A DNA stretch of 64,000 nt from Microbacterium oleivorans NBRC 103075 (GCF_001552475.1 NZ_BCRG01000006.1:31411-95410); one strand, 5' to 3'. Numbered from the stretch's first letter, positions 30,023 to 39,152 are shown. The notes: generated by a model from the sequence alone, not told the origin. A program made the numbers and translations.

Positions 30023-31071
30023 ACGATTGGGCAGGAATCGCGTGGCTCGTCGTCCTCCTCGTGGCGAACGCCTTCTTCGTCGGCGCGGAGTTCGCCGTCA
30101 TCTCCGCGCGACGCTCGCAGATAGAGCCCCTCGCTGAGAAGGGCTCGCGCTCCGCCAAGACCGCCCTGTGGGCGATGGAGCACGCCACGCTCATGCTGGC
30201 GACCTGTCAGCTCGGCATCACGATCTGCTCGCTGCTGATCCTGAACGTGTCGGAGCCGGCCATCCACCACCTGCTGGCGGTGCCTCTCGAGGCCGTCGGC
30301 ATCCCGTACGCCGTGGTGGACGTCATCGCCTTCGTCATCGCGCTGCTGCTGGTCTCGTACCTGCACGTCGTGTTCGGCGAGATGGTGCCGAAGAACCTCG
30401 CCTTCTCACTTCCCGATCGCGCCGTGCTGCTGCTGGCGCCGCCGCTCGTGTTCGTGTCGCGGGTCTTCCACCCGATCATCGTGGCGCTCAACTGGATCGC
30501 GAACCACGTCGTGCGTCTCTTCCGCGTCGAGCCGAAGGACGAGGCCGCCTCGACCTTCACGCTGGACGAGGTCGCCACGATCGTGAATCAGTCGCGGATC
30601 GAGGGCGTGCTCGACGATGCGTCGGGTGCGGTCGCTGCCGCCGTCGAGTTCACGGACAAGAAGGCGAAGGATGTCGCGGTTCCGCTCTCGGAACTCGTCA
30701 CCCTCCCCGAGAACACGACGCCCGACGAGATCGAACGAGCCGTCGCCCGCCACGGCTTCTCGCGCTACGTGATCGTCGACGACGAGGGCATGCCGCTCGG
30801 CTACGTCCACCTGAAGGACGTGCTCCGTGCGACGGAGGGACCGGATGCCGAGGTGTCGGTCGAGCGTCCGATCAAGCCGAAGCGCATCCACCACATGATC
30901 CCGATCAGCGAGGCCACCGACCTCGAGGACGCCTTGGCGCTCATGCGCCGCTCGAGCCGGCACCTCGCCCAGGTGCGCGACTCGGCGGGCGAGACGACGG
31001 CTGTGCTGTTCCTCGAGGACATCATCGAGGAGCTCGTCGGCGAAGTGCACGACGCGACCCGCCGCCTCTGA
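30019..31071 (+). CDS. Second CNNM-family protein, without the CorC_HlyC domain
   Basis: A 350-residue paralogue of the preceding gene: DUF21 membrane domain (about 1-180; VGAEFAVISARRSQIE, VFGEMVPKNLAF) and a CBS pair (about 205-345, ending FLEDIIEELVGEVHD). It stops where the first protein continues into the CorC_HlyC domain. The 4-nt overlap suggests the two are made together and may form a heteromeric transporter, with the full-length partner providing the C-terminal module. No internal frameshift is seen. Confidence 0.9.
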   Translation: MNDWAGIAWLVVLLVANAFFVGAEFAVISARRSQIEPLAEKGSRSAKTALWAMEHATLMLATCQLGITICSLLILNVSEPAIHHLLAVPLEAVGIPYAVVDVIAFVIALLLVSYLHVVFGEMVPKNLAFSLPDRAVLLLAPPLVFVSRVFHPIIVALNWIANHVVRLFRVEPKDEAASTFTLDEVATIVNQSRIEGVLDDASGAVAAAVEFTDKKAKDVAVPLSELVTLPENTTPDEIERAVARHGFSRYVIVDDEGMPLGYVHLKDVLRATEGPDAEVSVERPIKPKRIHHMIPISEATDLEDALALMRRSSRHLAQVRDSAGETTAVLFLEDIIEELVGEVHDATRRL

Positions 31072-31077
31072 CGAGGC

Positions 31078-32151
31078 TCAGCGCCGGCGGGCGCGGAGGT
31101 ACTGCGGCGGCCACAGCGTCGCGGCCTCCGCGTCGCCGAGCTCGTCCGCGGCATGGAGCGCGAAGTGCGGGTCGCGGAGCCACCCGCGCCCGATCATGAC
31201 CGCATCGGCCAATCCGTCGCGCAAGACGGCTTCGGCCTGCGGGCCGTCGAGGATCTCGCCGACGGCGGTGACGAGCAGCCCGGTGCGCTCGCGGATGGTC
31301 GCCGCGAACGGCACCTGGTAGCCCGGACCGGTCGTGATCTGCTGGTGGGCGACGAGCCCGCCCGTCGACACGTCGATGACGCTCGCGCCGTGCTCACCGA
31401 CCCACCCGGCGACGGTGGCGGTCTCTTCCACGCCCCAGCCGCCCTCGGCCCAGTCGGTCGCCGAGAACCGCACGGCGATCGTGCGGTTCGGCGCGGCATC
31501 CCGCACCGCCTCCACGACGCGCAGCAGCACCCGGGCGCGGTTCTCGAGCGAGCCGCCGTACTCGTCGGTGCGGGTGTTCGACAGCGGCGAGAGGAACTGG
31601 TGGAGGAGGTAGCCGTGCGCGGCGTGGATCTCGAGCAGGTCGAACCCCGCCTCGTCCGCTCGGCGCGCGGCCTCCCCGAACGCCGCCACGAGCGCGTCTA
31701 TACCGTCGGCATCGAGCGCGACCGGCTCCGCGAAGCCCTCGTAGGCGATCGCGGAGGGGGCCACTGTCGTCCAGCCGCCGTCGGCGCGCGAGACGCTGCC
31801 GCGCGCGTCGTCGAAGGGTCGGTGCGTCGAGGCCTTGCGCCCCGCGTGGGCGAGCTGCACGCCGGCCAGGGCGCCGCGAGCGTGGATCACCGCGACGATC
31901 GGGGCCCACGCATCCCGCTGCTCGTCGTTCCACAGGCCCGCGTCGTGCGCCGTGATGCGTCCCTCCGCGGTCACGGCCGCGGCCTCGGTGATGACCATTC
32001 CGGCACCGCCCGTCGCGAACTGCGCGAGGTGCACGTGGTGCCAGTCGTTCGGCATGCCGTCGACCGAGGTGTACTGGCACATCGGCGACACCCAGAGGCG
32101 GTTGCGGGCGGTCGCGCCGGTGAGTTCGAGGGGCGTGAACAGGAGGGTCAT
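31078..32151 (-). CDS. NADH:flavin oxidoreductase, old yellow enzyme (YqjM-like)
   Basis: A 357-residue FMN-dependent ene-reductase. Signatures: MCQYTSVDGMPNDWHHVHL near the N-terminus (as in YqjM), the substrate-binding motif EIHAAHGYLLHQFLSP, and a C-terminal ADAVMIGRGWLRDP phosphate-binding segment. Native substrate unknown; the class reduces activated alkenes. ATG 32151 is preferred; upstream sequence is shared with the divergent nnrD gene only 30 nt away. It ends 7 nt from the convergent CNNM gene. Confidence 0.9.
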   Translation of the reverse strand: MTLLFTPLELTGATARNRLWVSPMCQYTSVDGMPNDWHHVHLAQFATGGAGMVITEAAAVTAEGRITAHDAGLWNDEQRDAWAPIVAVIHARGALAGVQLAHAGRKASTHRPFDDARGSVSRADGGWTTVAPSAIAYEGFAEPVALDADGIDALVAAFGEAARRADEAGFDLLEIHAAHGYLLHQFLSPLSNTRTDEYGGSLENRARVLLRVVEAVRDAAPNRTIAVRFSATDWAEGGWGVEETATVAGWVGEHGASVIDVSTGGLVAHQQITTGPGYQVPFAATIRERTGLLVTAVGEILDGPQAEAVLRDGLADAVMIGRGWLRDPHFALHAADELGDAEAATLWPPQYLRARRR

Positions 32152-32181
32152 GAGCGGACTCCGTCGCATAGGGTGGGCGCC

Positions 32182-33006
32182 ATGGCGGCGCGGGAGTGGA
32201 ACAGTGCGGACACGGCCGCAGTCATCACCGAGCCAACGGCGGACGACGACAAGTATTCCCGGGGGGTCGTCGGGATGCGGACCGGTTCGGCGGCGTTCCC
32301 CGGCGCAGCGGTCCTCGGAGTCGAAGCGGCGTGGCGCACCGGCGTCGGCATGGTCCGATACCTGGGCCCGTCGCGCGCGGCGGACTTCGTGCTCGCCCGC
32401 CGGCCCGAGACCGTGACCGCGGACGGTCGCGTGCAGGCCTGGGTGATCGGGTCGGGGACGGATGCCGCGCACCGCTCGGCCCTCGAGCTCGCCGCACTCC
32501 GCGGCATCCTCTCCGGCGACGAGCCGGTCGTCGTCGACGCGGGCGCCCTCGACCTCGCCGCACACGCCTCGGCACCGGTCGTGGCGACGCCGCACGGGCG
32601 CGAGCACGCGCGGCTGCGACGGATGCTCGGCCTCGACCCGGAGTCAGACGACCCCGCCGAGACGGCGACGGCCCTCGGAGCTGTGGTCGTCCGGAAAGGC
32701 GCGACCACCGTCGTCGCCGCTCCCGGCGTGGACCCGATCGAGGTCACGGCGCCAACCTCGTGGCTCGCGACAGCGGGAACCGGCGACGTCCTCGCCGGCA
32801 CCGTCGGAGCCGTGATCGCGGGGGTCATCGGACGAGGTGCGTCGCCCGGGGAGCTCGGCGCACTGCAGCGGGCCGCGGCATCCGCTGTCTGGCTGCACGG
32901 CCACGCGGCCGCACTCGCCGTCGCCGCGCACGGCGGCGGCCCGATCGTGGCGCTCGACGTCGCCCAGCACCTGCCGCAGGCCGTCGCGGCGGTCCTGGCG
33001 GAGTGA
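32182..33006 (+). CDS. nnrD: ADP/ATP-dependent NAD(P)H-hydrate dehydratase
   Basis: Repairs hydrated NADH/NADPH (S-NADHX) by ATP- or ADP-dependent dehydration. The 274-residue ribokinase-like protein has the carbohydrate-kinase signature TAGTGDVLAGTVGAVIAG and an earlier GSGTDAAH phosphate site. The NnrE epimerase domain is not fused here. TAGGGT (32169-32174) lies 7 nt before the ATG, giving a leaderless message divergent to the OYE gene. Confidence is good from motifs and length. Confidence 0.88.
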   Translation: MAAREWNSADTAAVITEPTADDDKYSRGVVGMRTGSAAFPGAAVLGVEAAWRTGVGMVRYLGPSRAADFVLARRPETVTADGRVQAWVIGSGTDAAHRSALELAALRGILSGDEPVVVDAGALDLAAHASAPVVATPHGREHARLRRMLGLDPESDDPAETATALGAVVVRKGATTVVAAPGVDPIEVTAPTSWLATAGTGDVLAGTVGAVIAGVIGRGASPGELGALQRAAASAVWLHGHAAALAVAAHGGGPIVALDVAQHLPQAVAAVLAE

Positions 33007-33053
33007 CCGCCGTCGGGATCGATCGCACGGCGTCGCGTCCTAGGCTGGGACGC

Positions 33054-34268
33054 GTGACGAATCGCGTGCTGCTGTGGGCTGCGTTCGTTTTCGTCCACCT
33101 CTTCGTCGGATCGATGGGATTCCTCCTGCCGAATCAGCCGACCGGCGACGTCTGGTTGGTCTACGAGCCCTGGTCGCGCGCCGTCTTCTCCGGCGGGGGA
33201 ATCGTCGGCGTCACGCACGACTGGGTCTACCCACATCTCGCCCTCGTCCCCATGTTGCTCGCGCACGTGCCGGGCGCTCTCGTGGGCGACTACACGGTCG
33301 GATGGGCGATCCTCGTGGTCATCGTCGACGCGGTGGCCTTCGCCGTGCTCGTCGGTCGAGGCCGCTCGCGGGGTCGCGTCACCGCAGCGGTGTTCTGGCT
33401 CGCAGCGATCCTGTGCCTCGGCCCGGTCGGGATGTACCGCATCGACGGGATCTCGGTGCCGTTGGCGATCCTCGGATGCCTGTGGCTGCTGCGCCGGCCC
33501 TGGCTGGCGTCCGTGCTGCTGGCCGCCGCGACCTGGATCAAGATCTGGCCGGCCGCGCTCCTGGCGGCCGCCCTCGTCGCCGTGCGGCGGCGAAGCGTCG
33601 TCGTCGCTGCCGCGGCGCTCGTGAGTGCCCTGATCTTCGGTGTCGTCGTCGCCCTCGGCGGCGCCGACCACGCGCTCGGGTTCGTCAGCGGGCAAACCGG
33701 ACGCGGCCTGCAGGTGGAAGCCCCCGTCAGCGCCGTGTACCTCTGGGGCGCGCTCTTCGGTGTCGAGGGATCGTCCGTGTACTACGACCAGGGCATCCTC
33801 ACGTTCCAGGTGATGGGCGCGCACACCGACGTCGTCGCGGCGCTCATGACCCCGCTGCTCGTCCTGGCCGTCGGGGCCGTCGTCGCTCTGGGGGTGGTGC
33901 AGGCTCGACGGGGAGTCTCGTTCCTGCGGCTCTTCCCGACCCTGGGGCTCACGTTCACGACCGTCCTGATCGTCGTCAACAAGGTCGGCTCCCCGCAGTT
34001 CCAGGCGTGGCTGTTCGCCGTCGTCGTGCTCGGGCTGGTCGTCGACCGTCGCCGGTGGGTGGGCCCCGGCATCCTCGTCCTGGTGTCCGCCGCGCTCACG
34101 CAGCTCGTCTATCCGGTGCTCTACAACGGCATCGTGTCGCCCACGCTCGTCCCCGTCGCCGTCCTCACCCTGCGCAACGTCGCGCTCATCGTGCTGCTCG
34201 TCTGGATGGCGGTCCGCCTCGTGCGGCTGCCCGCTCCCGCCCCCGCACTCGTCCGCTCCACCCCCTGA
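33054..34268 (+). CDS. GT87-like polytopic mannosyltransferase-type protein
   Basis: A 404-residue integral membrane protein with about ten helices and DUF2029/GT-C character: an acidic DxxxY-type loop (TGDVWLVYEPWSRAV) after helix 1, a conserved WVYPHLAL segment, and later WIKIWPAAL. Related actinobacterial proteins use polyprenyl-phosphate sugars to extend phosphatidylinositol mannosides or lipoglycans. Specific substrate cannot be read. GTG 33054 follows TAGGCT (33041-33046) by 7 nt, so transcription is probably leaderless. Confidence 0.72.
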   Translation: MTNRVLLWAAFVFVHLFVGSMGFLLPNQPTGDVWLVYEPWSRAVFSGGGIVGVTHDWVYPHLALVPMLLAHVPGALVGDYTVGWAILVVIVDAVAFAVLVGRGRSRGRVTAAVFWLAAILCLGPVGMYRIDGISVPLAILGCLWLLRRPWLASVLLAAATWIKIWPAALLAAALVAVRRRSVVVAAAALVSALIFGVVVALGGADHALGFVSGQTGRGLQVEAPVSAVYLWGALFGVEGSSVYYDQGILTFQVMGAHTDVVAALMTPLLVLAVGAVVALGVVQARRGVSFLRLFPTLGLTFTTVLIVVNKVGSPQFQAWLFAVVVLGLVVDRRRWVGPGILVLVSAALTQLVYPVLYNGIVSPTLVPVAVLTLRNVALIVLLVWMAVRLVRLPAPAPALVRSTP

Positions 34269-34281
34269 CCCGGAGGTCCTC

Positions 34282-34623
34282 ATGCTCGTCGCCTTCTCCG
34301 TCGCTCCGTCCGGCAACGGCAACTCGGACGGTTCCGTCCACGACGCCGTCGCGGCGGCCGTCGCCGTCGTCCGCGCGTCGGGCCTTCCGCACCGGACGAC
34401 CAGCATGTTCACCGAGATCGAGGGGGAGTGGGACGAGGTGATGGCCGTCGTCAAGGGCGCGGTCGACGCCGTGCAGCCGTTCGGCTCTCGCGTCTCGCTC
34501 GTCCTGAAGGCCGACATCCGACCCGGGTACACCGGTGAGATCGACGGCAAGATCGAGCGCCTCGAGTCGGCTCTCGAATCGATTCGTCGCGAGGGCGGAA
34601 GCGGGACTACGATCCCGGAGTGA
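34282..34623 (+). CDS. MTH1187-family thiamine-binding protein
   Basis: A 113-residue ferredoxin-fold protein of the DUF77/MTH1187 family (MLVAFSVAPSG at the N-terminus, GSRVSLVLKADIRPG near the end). Members bind thiamine or its pyrimidine precursor HMP. The stop overlaps the start of an MFS transporter gene, which may move the ligand; that link is inference. It follows the GT87-like gene by 13 nt. Confidence 0.82.
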   Translation: MLVAFSVAPSGNGNSDGSVHDAVAAAVAVVRASGLPHRTTSMFTEIEGEWDEVMAVVKGAVDAVQPFGSRVSLVLKADIRPGYTGEIDGKIERLESALESIRREGGSGTTIPE

Positions 34624-35837
34624 CTTCCGCTCCCGACCGTCCCCGCCGCGCGCTCCTCGCGCTCGCCATCGGCAGCTTCGGCATCGGCATGACGGAGTTC
34701 GTCGTCATGGGTCTCCTCCCCGAGATCGCGCGCGAACTCCTCCCGTCGGCGTGGGCGACCTCTCAGGAAGACGCCATCGCCCAGGCGGGCTGGCTGATCA
34801 CGCTCTACGCGCTGGGTGTGGTGATCGGCGCCCCGACCATCGCGGCATCCGTTGCGAAGTACCCGCGTCACCGCGTCATGATCCTGCTCGCGGGTGCGCT
34901 GACCCTCTTCAACGCGCTGACCCTCGTCCTTCCGACGTTCGAGCTCGTCGCGGCGTCGCGACTGCTCGCCGGGCTTCCGCACGGGGCGTACTTCGGCATC
35001 GGCGCTCTCGTCGCGGCCGACGTGATGGGCCCGGGGAATCGGGCGAAGGGCGTCGCCTTCGTCCTCACCGGTCTCACGGTCGCGAACGTGGTCGGCGTGC
35101 CTCTCGGGACCTTCCTCGGCCAGAACCTCGGGTGGCGTTGGGCGTTCGTGCTCGTCGTCGTCATCTTCGCCGCCGCGACCGTCGCGATCGCGCTGACGGT
35201 GCCGCACCGGCCGGGCGAGCCGTCGCGCACCCTCCGTGCGGAGCTCGCCGTGTTCCGCATCGGCCAGGTGTGGTTCGCGCTCGGGATCGGTGCGATCGGT
35301 TTCGGCGGCTTCTTCGCCGTCTACACGTACGTGTCGCCGCTTGTCACGGAAGCTGCGGGTGCGCCTGCATGGCTGGTGCCGATCGTCCTCGTGATCCTCG
35401 GCCTCGGGATGACGGCGGGCAACCTCGTCGGCGGCCACCTCGCCGACGTCAACCTGATCCGGGCGATGTTCGGGCTGCTGATCCTGCTCGTCGTGACGCA
35501 GTTGCTGCTCGCGCTGACCTCGGGGTGGATCGTCACAGTCATCGTCTTCGTGTTCGCCGTCGCGTTCGCGTCGTCGGCCGTGAGCCCGACGATCCAGACC
35601 AGGTTGATGGATGTCGCGGGTGACAACCAGTCGATCGCCGCAGCCCTCAACCACTCCGCGCTGAACACTGGCAACGCCCTCGGCGCCGCTCTCGGCGGTG
35701 CGGTCATCGCGGCGGGGCTCGGGTTCACCGCACCCGTCTGGGTCGGTCTCGCTCTCGCGCTCGGTGGGCTCGGGATCGCCGCCCTCAGCATCGGGATCGA
35801 GCGGCGCACGCAGACACGCGTGCCGGCGCGCGTCTGA
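34620..35837 (+). CDS. MFS transporter, DHA1/AraJ-type
   Basis: A 405-residue, 12-helix major facilitator with the drug:H+ antiporter-1 look: GSFGIGMTEFVVMGLLPEIAREL in helix 1 and ASRLLAGLPHGAYFGIGALVAADV near helix 4, as in AraJ and CmlR relatives. GTG 34620 overlaps the preceding stop (GTGA), but a TACGAT (34608-34613) six bases upstream, inside the previous gene, suggests an additional leaderless promoter. Substrate unknown. Confidence 0.85.
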   Translation: MTSAPDRPRRALLALAIGSFGIGMTEFVVMGLLPEIARELLPSAWATSQEDAIAQAGWLITLYALGVVIGAPTIAASVAKYPRHRVMILLAGALTLFNALTLVLPTFELVAASRLLAGLPHGAYFGIGALVAADVMGPGNRAKGVAFVLTGLTVANVVGVPLGTFLGQNLGWRWAFVLVVVIFAAATVAIALTVPHRPGEPSRTLRAELAVFRIGQVWFALGIGAIGFGGFFAVYTYVSPLVTEAAGAPAWLVPIVLVILGLGMTAGNLVGGHLADVNLIRAMFGLLILLVVTQLLLALTSGWIVTVIVFVFAVAFASSAVSPTIQTRLMDVAGDNQSIAAALNHSALNTGNALGAALGGAVIAAGLGFTAPVWVGLALALGGLGIAALSIGIERRTQTRVPARV

Positions 35838-35900
35838 CACGCCTGCGACGCCCGCGCAACCCCGTCCGTCTCGCTCCATCCGAGTCGGTAGCGTCGAGTC

Positions 35901-36383
35901 ATGTCCCGCAACTCGCGCGTGTTCGCCTGCGCCCCTGACGACGTCTTCGCCGTCCTCTCCGACGGATGGCTCTTCCCGTCGTGGGTCGTCGGCGCCGCGC
36001 GGATGCGGGAGGTCGCCGAGACGTGGCCGCACGTCGGTTCGCATTTGCATCACTCCTTCGGCGTCTGGCCGGTGCTGATCAACGACGAGACCGAAGTCCT
36101 CGTGTACGAACCGCCGCGCCACATCGTGTTCCGGGCGAAGGGCTGGCCGATGGGTGAGGCGCAGGTGGACATCCAGGTGCGGCCCCACCGCGACGGCGCG
36201 GTCGTCCGCATCCAGGAGGAGGCCGTCGCCGGCCCGGGGAGTCTCGTGCCCCCCGTGCTCCTCGACGTCGCGCTCCAGCTCCGGAACGCCGAGACCCTGC
36301 ACCGACTCGCCTACCTCGCCGAGGGGCGCGCCTCGCGGCCGACCGATGAGACGTCGGCCCACGACGAGGGCGTCTCCGAGTGA
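35901..36383 (+). CDS. SRPBCC/polyketide cyclase-like protein
   Basis: A 160-residue START/SRPBCC-fold protein: N-terminal strand with APDDVFAVLSDGWLFPSWVVGAARM, then alternating strands (VLVYEPPRHIVFRAK) and a long C-terminal helix. These proteins bind hydrophobic ligands. TAGCGT (35889-35894) is 6 nt before the ATG. It overlaps the following FAD oxidoreductase by 4 nt, so the two are probably functionally linked. Confidence 0.82.
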   Translation: MSRNSRVFACAPDDVFAVLSDGWLFPSWVVGAARMREVAETWPHVGSHLHHSFGVWPVLINDETEVLVYEPPRHIVFRAKGWPMGEAQVDIQVRPHRDGAVVRIQEEAVAGPGSLVPPVLLDVALQLRNAETLHRLAYLAEGRASRPTDETSAHDEGVSE

Positions 36384-37831
36384 GCGATCTCGACGCGATC
36401 GTCGTCGGAGCGGGACCGAACGGGCTCGCCGCCGCCGTCACCCTCGCACGTGCGGGTCTCGCTGTCCGCGTGTACGAGAAGGGCGCGACGATCGGCGGAG
36501 GAGCCCGCACCGCGGAGATGACGCTGCCGGGGTACCTGCACGACGTCTGTTCGGCCGTTCATCCGCTCGCGTTCGAGAGCCGCTTCTTTCGGGAGTTCGG
36601 ACTAGGAAAGCGCGTCGAGTTCGCGGTTCCCGAGGCCTCTTTCGCGCAGCCCCTCGACGGGGGGCGGGCGGCCGTCGCCTACCGCGATCTCGACCGGACG
36701 GCCGACACCCTCGGCCGCGACGGCGACGCGTACGCGCGCCTGATGCGGCCGCTCGTCGACCGGGCGTCGGCCGTCGCCGATTTCACCGGCCACCCGCTGC
36801 TGCGGGTGCCCCGGCATCCGTCGACCGCCGTGTGGTTCGGACTGCGTGCGCTCGAGCAGGGGAGCGGGCTGTGGAATGCCCGATTCGCCGAGGATGCGGC
36901 ACCGGCCCTCCTCACGGGTGTCGCCGCCCACACGATCCTGTCGCTGCCGAGCCTCGCTGCCGCGGGCGCGGGGCTCGCGCTGTCGACCTACGGGCATGCA
37001 CGAGGCTGGCCCATCCCGGTCGGCGGCAGCCAGCGCATCGTCGACGCGATGGCGGACGACCTGCGCGAGCACGGCGGCGAGATCGTCACCGACCACGAGG
37101 TGACCTCGCTCGACGAGCTGCCCGCAGCGAAAGCCGTGCTGCTCGACGTCGTCCCGAGAGACTTCCTCCGCATCGCGGGCGACGCTGTGCCCGACCGCTA
37201 TCGTCGGGCTCTCGAACGTTTCCGCTACGGCGGTGCGGTGGCGAAGGTGGACTTCGCGCTCTCGGGTCCCGTGCCGTGGGCGAACGAGGAGGTCCGTTCG
37301 GCGGGCACGGTCCACGTCGGCGGCACGCGCGCCGAGATGGCGGCATCCGAGAATCTGATCTCGCGAGGCGGACTGCCCGACGCGCCATACGTGCTCGTGG
37401 CGCAGCCGTCGGGGTTCGACGCGTCCCGCGCCCCCGCGGGCGGCCACGTCCTCTGGACGTACACGCACGTGCCGTCGGGGAGTACGGCTGACCGTGCCGA
37501 AGCGGTGATCCGGCAGATCGAGCGGTTCGCCCCCGGATTTCGGGAGCTGATCGTCGCGGTCAACTCCCGCAACGCGGTCGAGGTCGAAGCGGAGAACCCG
37601 AACTACCCGGGCGGTGACATCGCCGCGGGAGCCCCCGCCCTGTGGCAGCTGCTCAAGCGGCCGGTCGTCTCGCCGGAGCCGTGGCGGACACCGCTCGAGG
37701 GCGTGTACCTGTGCTCGGCGTCGACGAGCCCCGGTCCCGGTGTGCACGGCCTCGCCGGCTGGCATGCGGCGCGCTCGGCGCTCCACCACACGTTCGGCAC
37801 GCGGATCTCGCCGAACCTCTCGCCGCACTGA
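36380..37831 (+). CDS. FAD-dependent phytoene-desaturase-like oxidoreductase
   Basis: A 483-residue flavoprotein. The N-terminal Rossmann motif is VVGAGPNGLAAAVTLARAG with a downstream E, and a second conserved block IGGGARTAEMTLPGYLHDVCSAVHP identifies the phytoene dehydrogenase-like (CrtI/PYROXD2) group; GVHGLAGWHAARSAL near the end is the second FAD contact. No carotenoid genes are near, so the substrate is unknown; the coupled SRPBCC protein may present or shield a lipophilic substrate. Confidence 0.86.
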   Translation: MSDLDAIVVGAGPNGLAAAVTLARAGLAVRVYEKGATIGGGARTAEMTLPGYLHDVCSAVHPLAFESRFFREFGLGKRVEFAVPEASFAQPLDGGRAAVAYRDLDRTADTLGRDGDAYARLMRPLVDRASAVADFTGHPLLRVPRHPSTAVWFGLRALEQGSGLWNARFAEDAAPALLTGVAAHTILSLPSLAAAGAGLALSTYGHARGWPIPVGGSQRIVDAMADDLREHGGEIVTDHEVTSLDELPAAKAVLLDVVPRDFLRIAGDAVPDRYRRALERFRYGGAVAKVDFALSGPVPWANEEVRSAGTVHVGGTRAEMAASENLISRGGLPDAPYVLVAQPSGFDASRAPAGGHVLWTYTHVPSGSTADRAEAVIRQIERFAPGFRELIVAVNSRNAVEVEAENPNYPGGDIAAGAPALWQLLKRPVVSPEPWRTPLEGVYLCSASTSPGPGVHGLAGWHAARSALHHTFGTRISPNLSPH

Positions 37832-37838
37832 CCCGAGG

Positions 37839-39041
37839 TCAGCTGTCGAGCAGGCGACGCAGGTGGCGGCCGACGGGCTCAGTCTCGATGAGGAACCCGT
37901 CGTGTCCGAAATCGCTTCGCAGCACGACGGTCTCGTCGTCGATGGTGGTGCGGATGCCGCGGCTGATGCGATGCTGCCCCTCCACGGGGAACAGCCGGTC
38001 GCTGTCGACCCCGAGAACCAGGGTGCGCGCGGTCACGCGGGCGAGGGCGTCCTCGACACCGCCGCGATCGCGGCCGACGTCGTGCGAGTTCATCGCCTCG
38101 ACGAGAGCGAGGTAGGAGTTCGCGTCGAACCGGCGCGTGAAGCGATTGCCGTGGAAGTCGAGGTAACTCTCGACGGCATAGCGGCCGCCCTCGCCGAACG
38201 GGCTCTTCTCCGACTGCCAGGAGCGCTGGAAGCGCTGGTTGAGTTCGGTGGGCGTCCGGTAGTTGAGAAGGGCCATCCGGCGAGCGAGCGCGAGTCCCCG
38301 GTGGGGCCCGTCGCCGTCAGGAGCGTCGTAGTAGTTGCCGCCGGCGAAGCGCGGGTCCATCTGGATCGCGGCGATCTGCACCGAGTTGAGCGCGACCTGG
38401 TCGGCGGTCGTGGTCGGGGGTGAGCACAGCACCCCGAGGCGCTCGACCCGCTCGGGATGGCCGACCGCCCACTCGAGCGCATGCATGCCGCCCATCGAGC
38501 CCCCGACGACTCCCGCCCAGACATCGATTCCGAGAGCGTCTGCCAGCATGACCTGCGCGGCCACCTGATCACGGATCGTCAGGAACGGGAAGCGCGACGC
38601 CCACTCGTAACCGTCCGGAGCGATGCTTGCGGGACCGGTCGAGCCCTGGCATCCCCCCAGGATGTTCGGCGCGACGACGAACCAGCGGTCGGTGTCGATG
38701 GGGGCGCCGGGGCCGACGATGTCGCCCCACCAGCCGTCTGTCGCGTGACCGGGGCCCGCCTCGCCGCGCACGTGGCTGTCGCCGGTGAGGGCGTGGAGGA
38801 TCAGCACGGCGTTGTCGCGGGTGGGGGAGAGCTCGCCCCACGTCTCGTAGGCGAGACGGATGCCGGGAAGACTCGCCCCGCTCTCGGTGGCGAAGGCGCC
38901 GAACTGCGCGAACCGGCGCTCGCCGACCGGGTCGCCGTCGCGCCACGCGCCGGTCGCCGGCGGGCGGCCGAGGAGCAGGCGGGCGTCGGCCTCGGTCACA
39001 GGGGCCGAGGGCACCGTGTCTTCCGAGGTCTGCCAATCCAT
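37839..39041 (-). CDS. metX: Homoserine O-acetyltransferase
   Basis: Transfers acetyl from acetyl-CoA to homoserine in methionine synthesis. The 400-residue alpha/beta hydrolase-fold enzyme has NILGGCQGSTGPAS, the nucleophile elbow GGSMGGMHALEW, a DSDRLFP aspartate site and the C-terminal HDGFLIE histidine. ATG 39041 is chosen because GAGAAT (39053-39048) sits six bases upstream; the frame extends to 39098 without family similarity. It lies downstream of metY but a terminator-like hairpin separates them. Confidence 0.95.
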   Translation of the reverse strand: MDWQTSEDTVPSAPVTEADARLLLGRPPATGAWRDGDPVGERRFAQFGAFATESGASLPGIRLAYETWGELSPTRDNAVLILHALTGDSHVRGEAGPGHATDGWWGDIVGPGAPIDTDRWFVVAPNILGGCQGSTGPASIAPDGYEWASRFPFLTIRDQVAAQVMLADALGIDVWAGVVGGSMGGMHALEWAVGHPERVERLGVLCSPPTTTADQVALNSVQIAAIQMDPRFAGGNYYDAPDGDGPHRGLALARRMALLNYRTPTELNQRFQRSWQSEKSPFGEGGRYAVESYLDFHGNRFTRRFDANSYLALVEAMNSHDVGRDRGGVEDALARVTARTLVLGVDSDRLFPVEGQHRISRGIRTTIDDETVVLRSDFGHDGFLIETEPVGRHLRRLLDS

Positions 39042-39098
39042 GCGTCCATTCTCCCGGGCGCGGTGGAGGCTCAGCGCAGTGTTACGTGCCGGACGCAC

Positions 39099-39132
39099 GA
39101 CACCCCGCCGCGGCAGTGCCGGGCGGGGTGTC
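39099..39132 (-). terminator. Hairpin terminator downstream of metY
   Basis: Arms GACACCCCGCC (39099-39109) and its complement (39122-39132) enclose an 11-nt loop just beyond the metY stop at 39153, between metY and metX on the minus strand. It suggests that metX is not simply read through from metY. Confidence 0.65.
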
Positions 39133-39152
39133 GGTCTCCTGAGGAGGGGAAA

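Noticed and set aside
32148..36362. 1404-codon open frame on the minus strand
   Set aside because: It runs antisense to at least five well-supported genes and reads as Arg/Asp/Glu/Gly-rich low-complexity protein, the typical shadow in GC-rich DNA.
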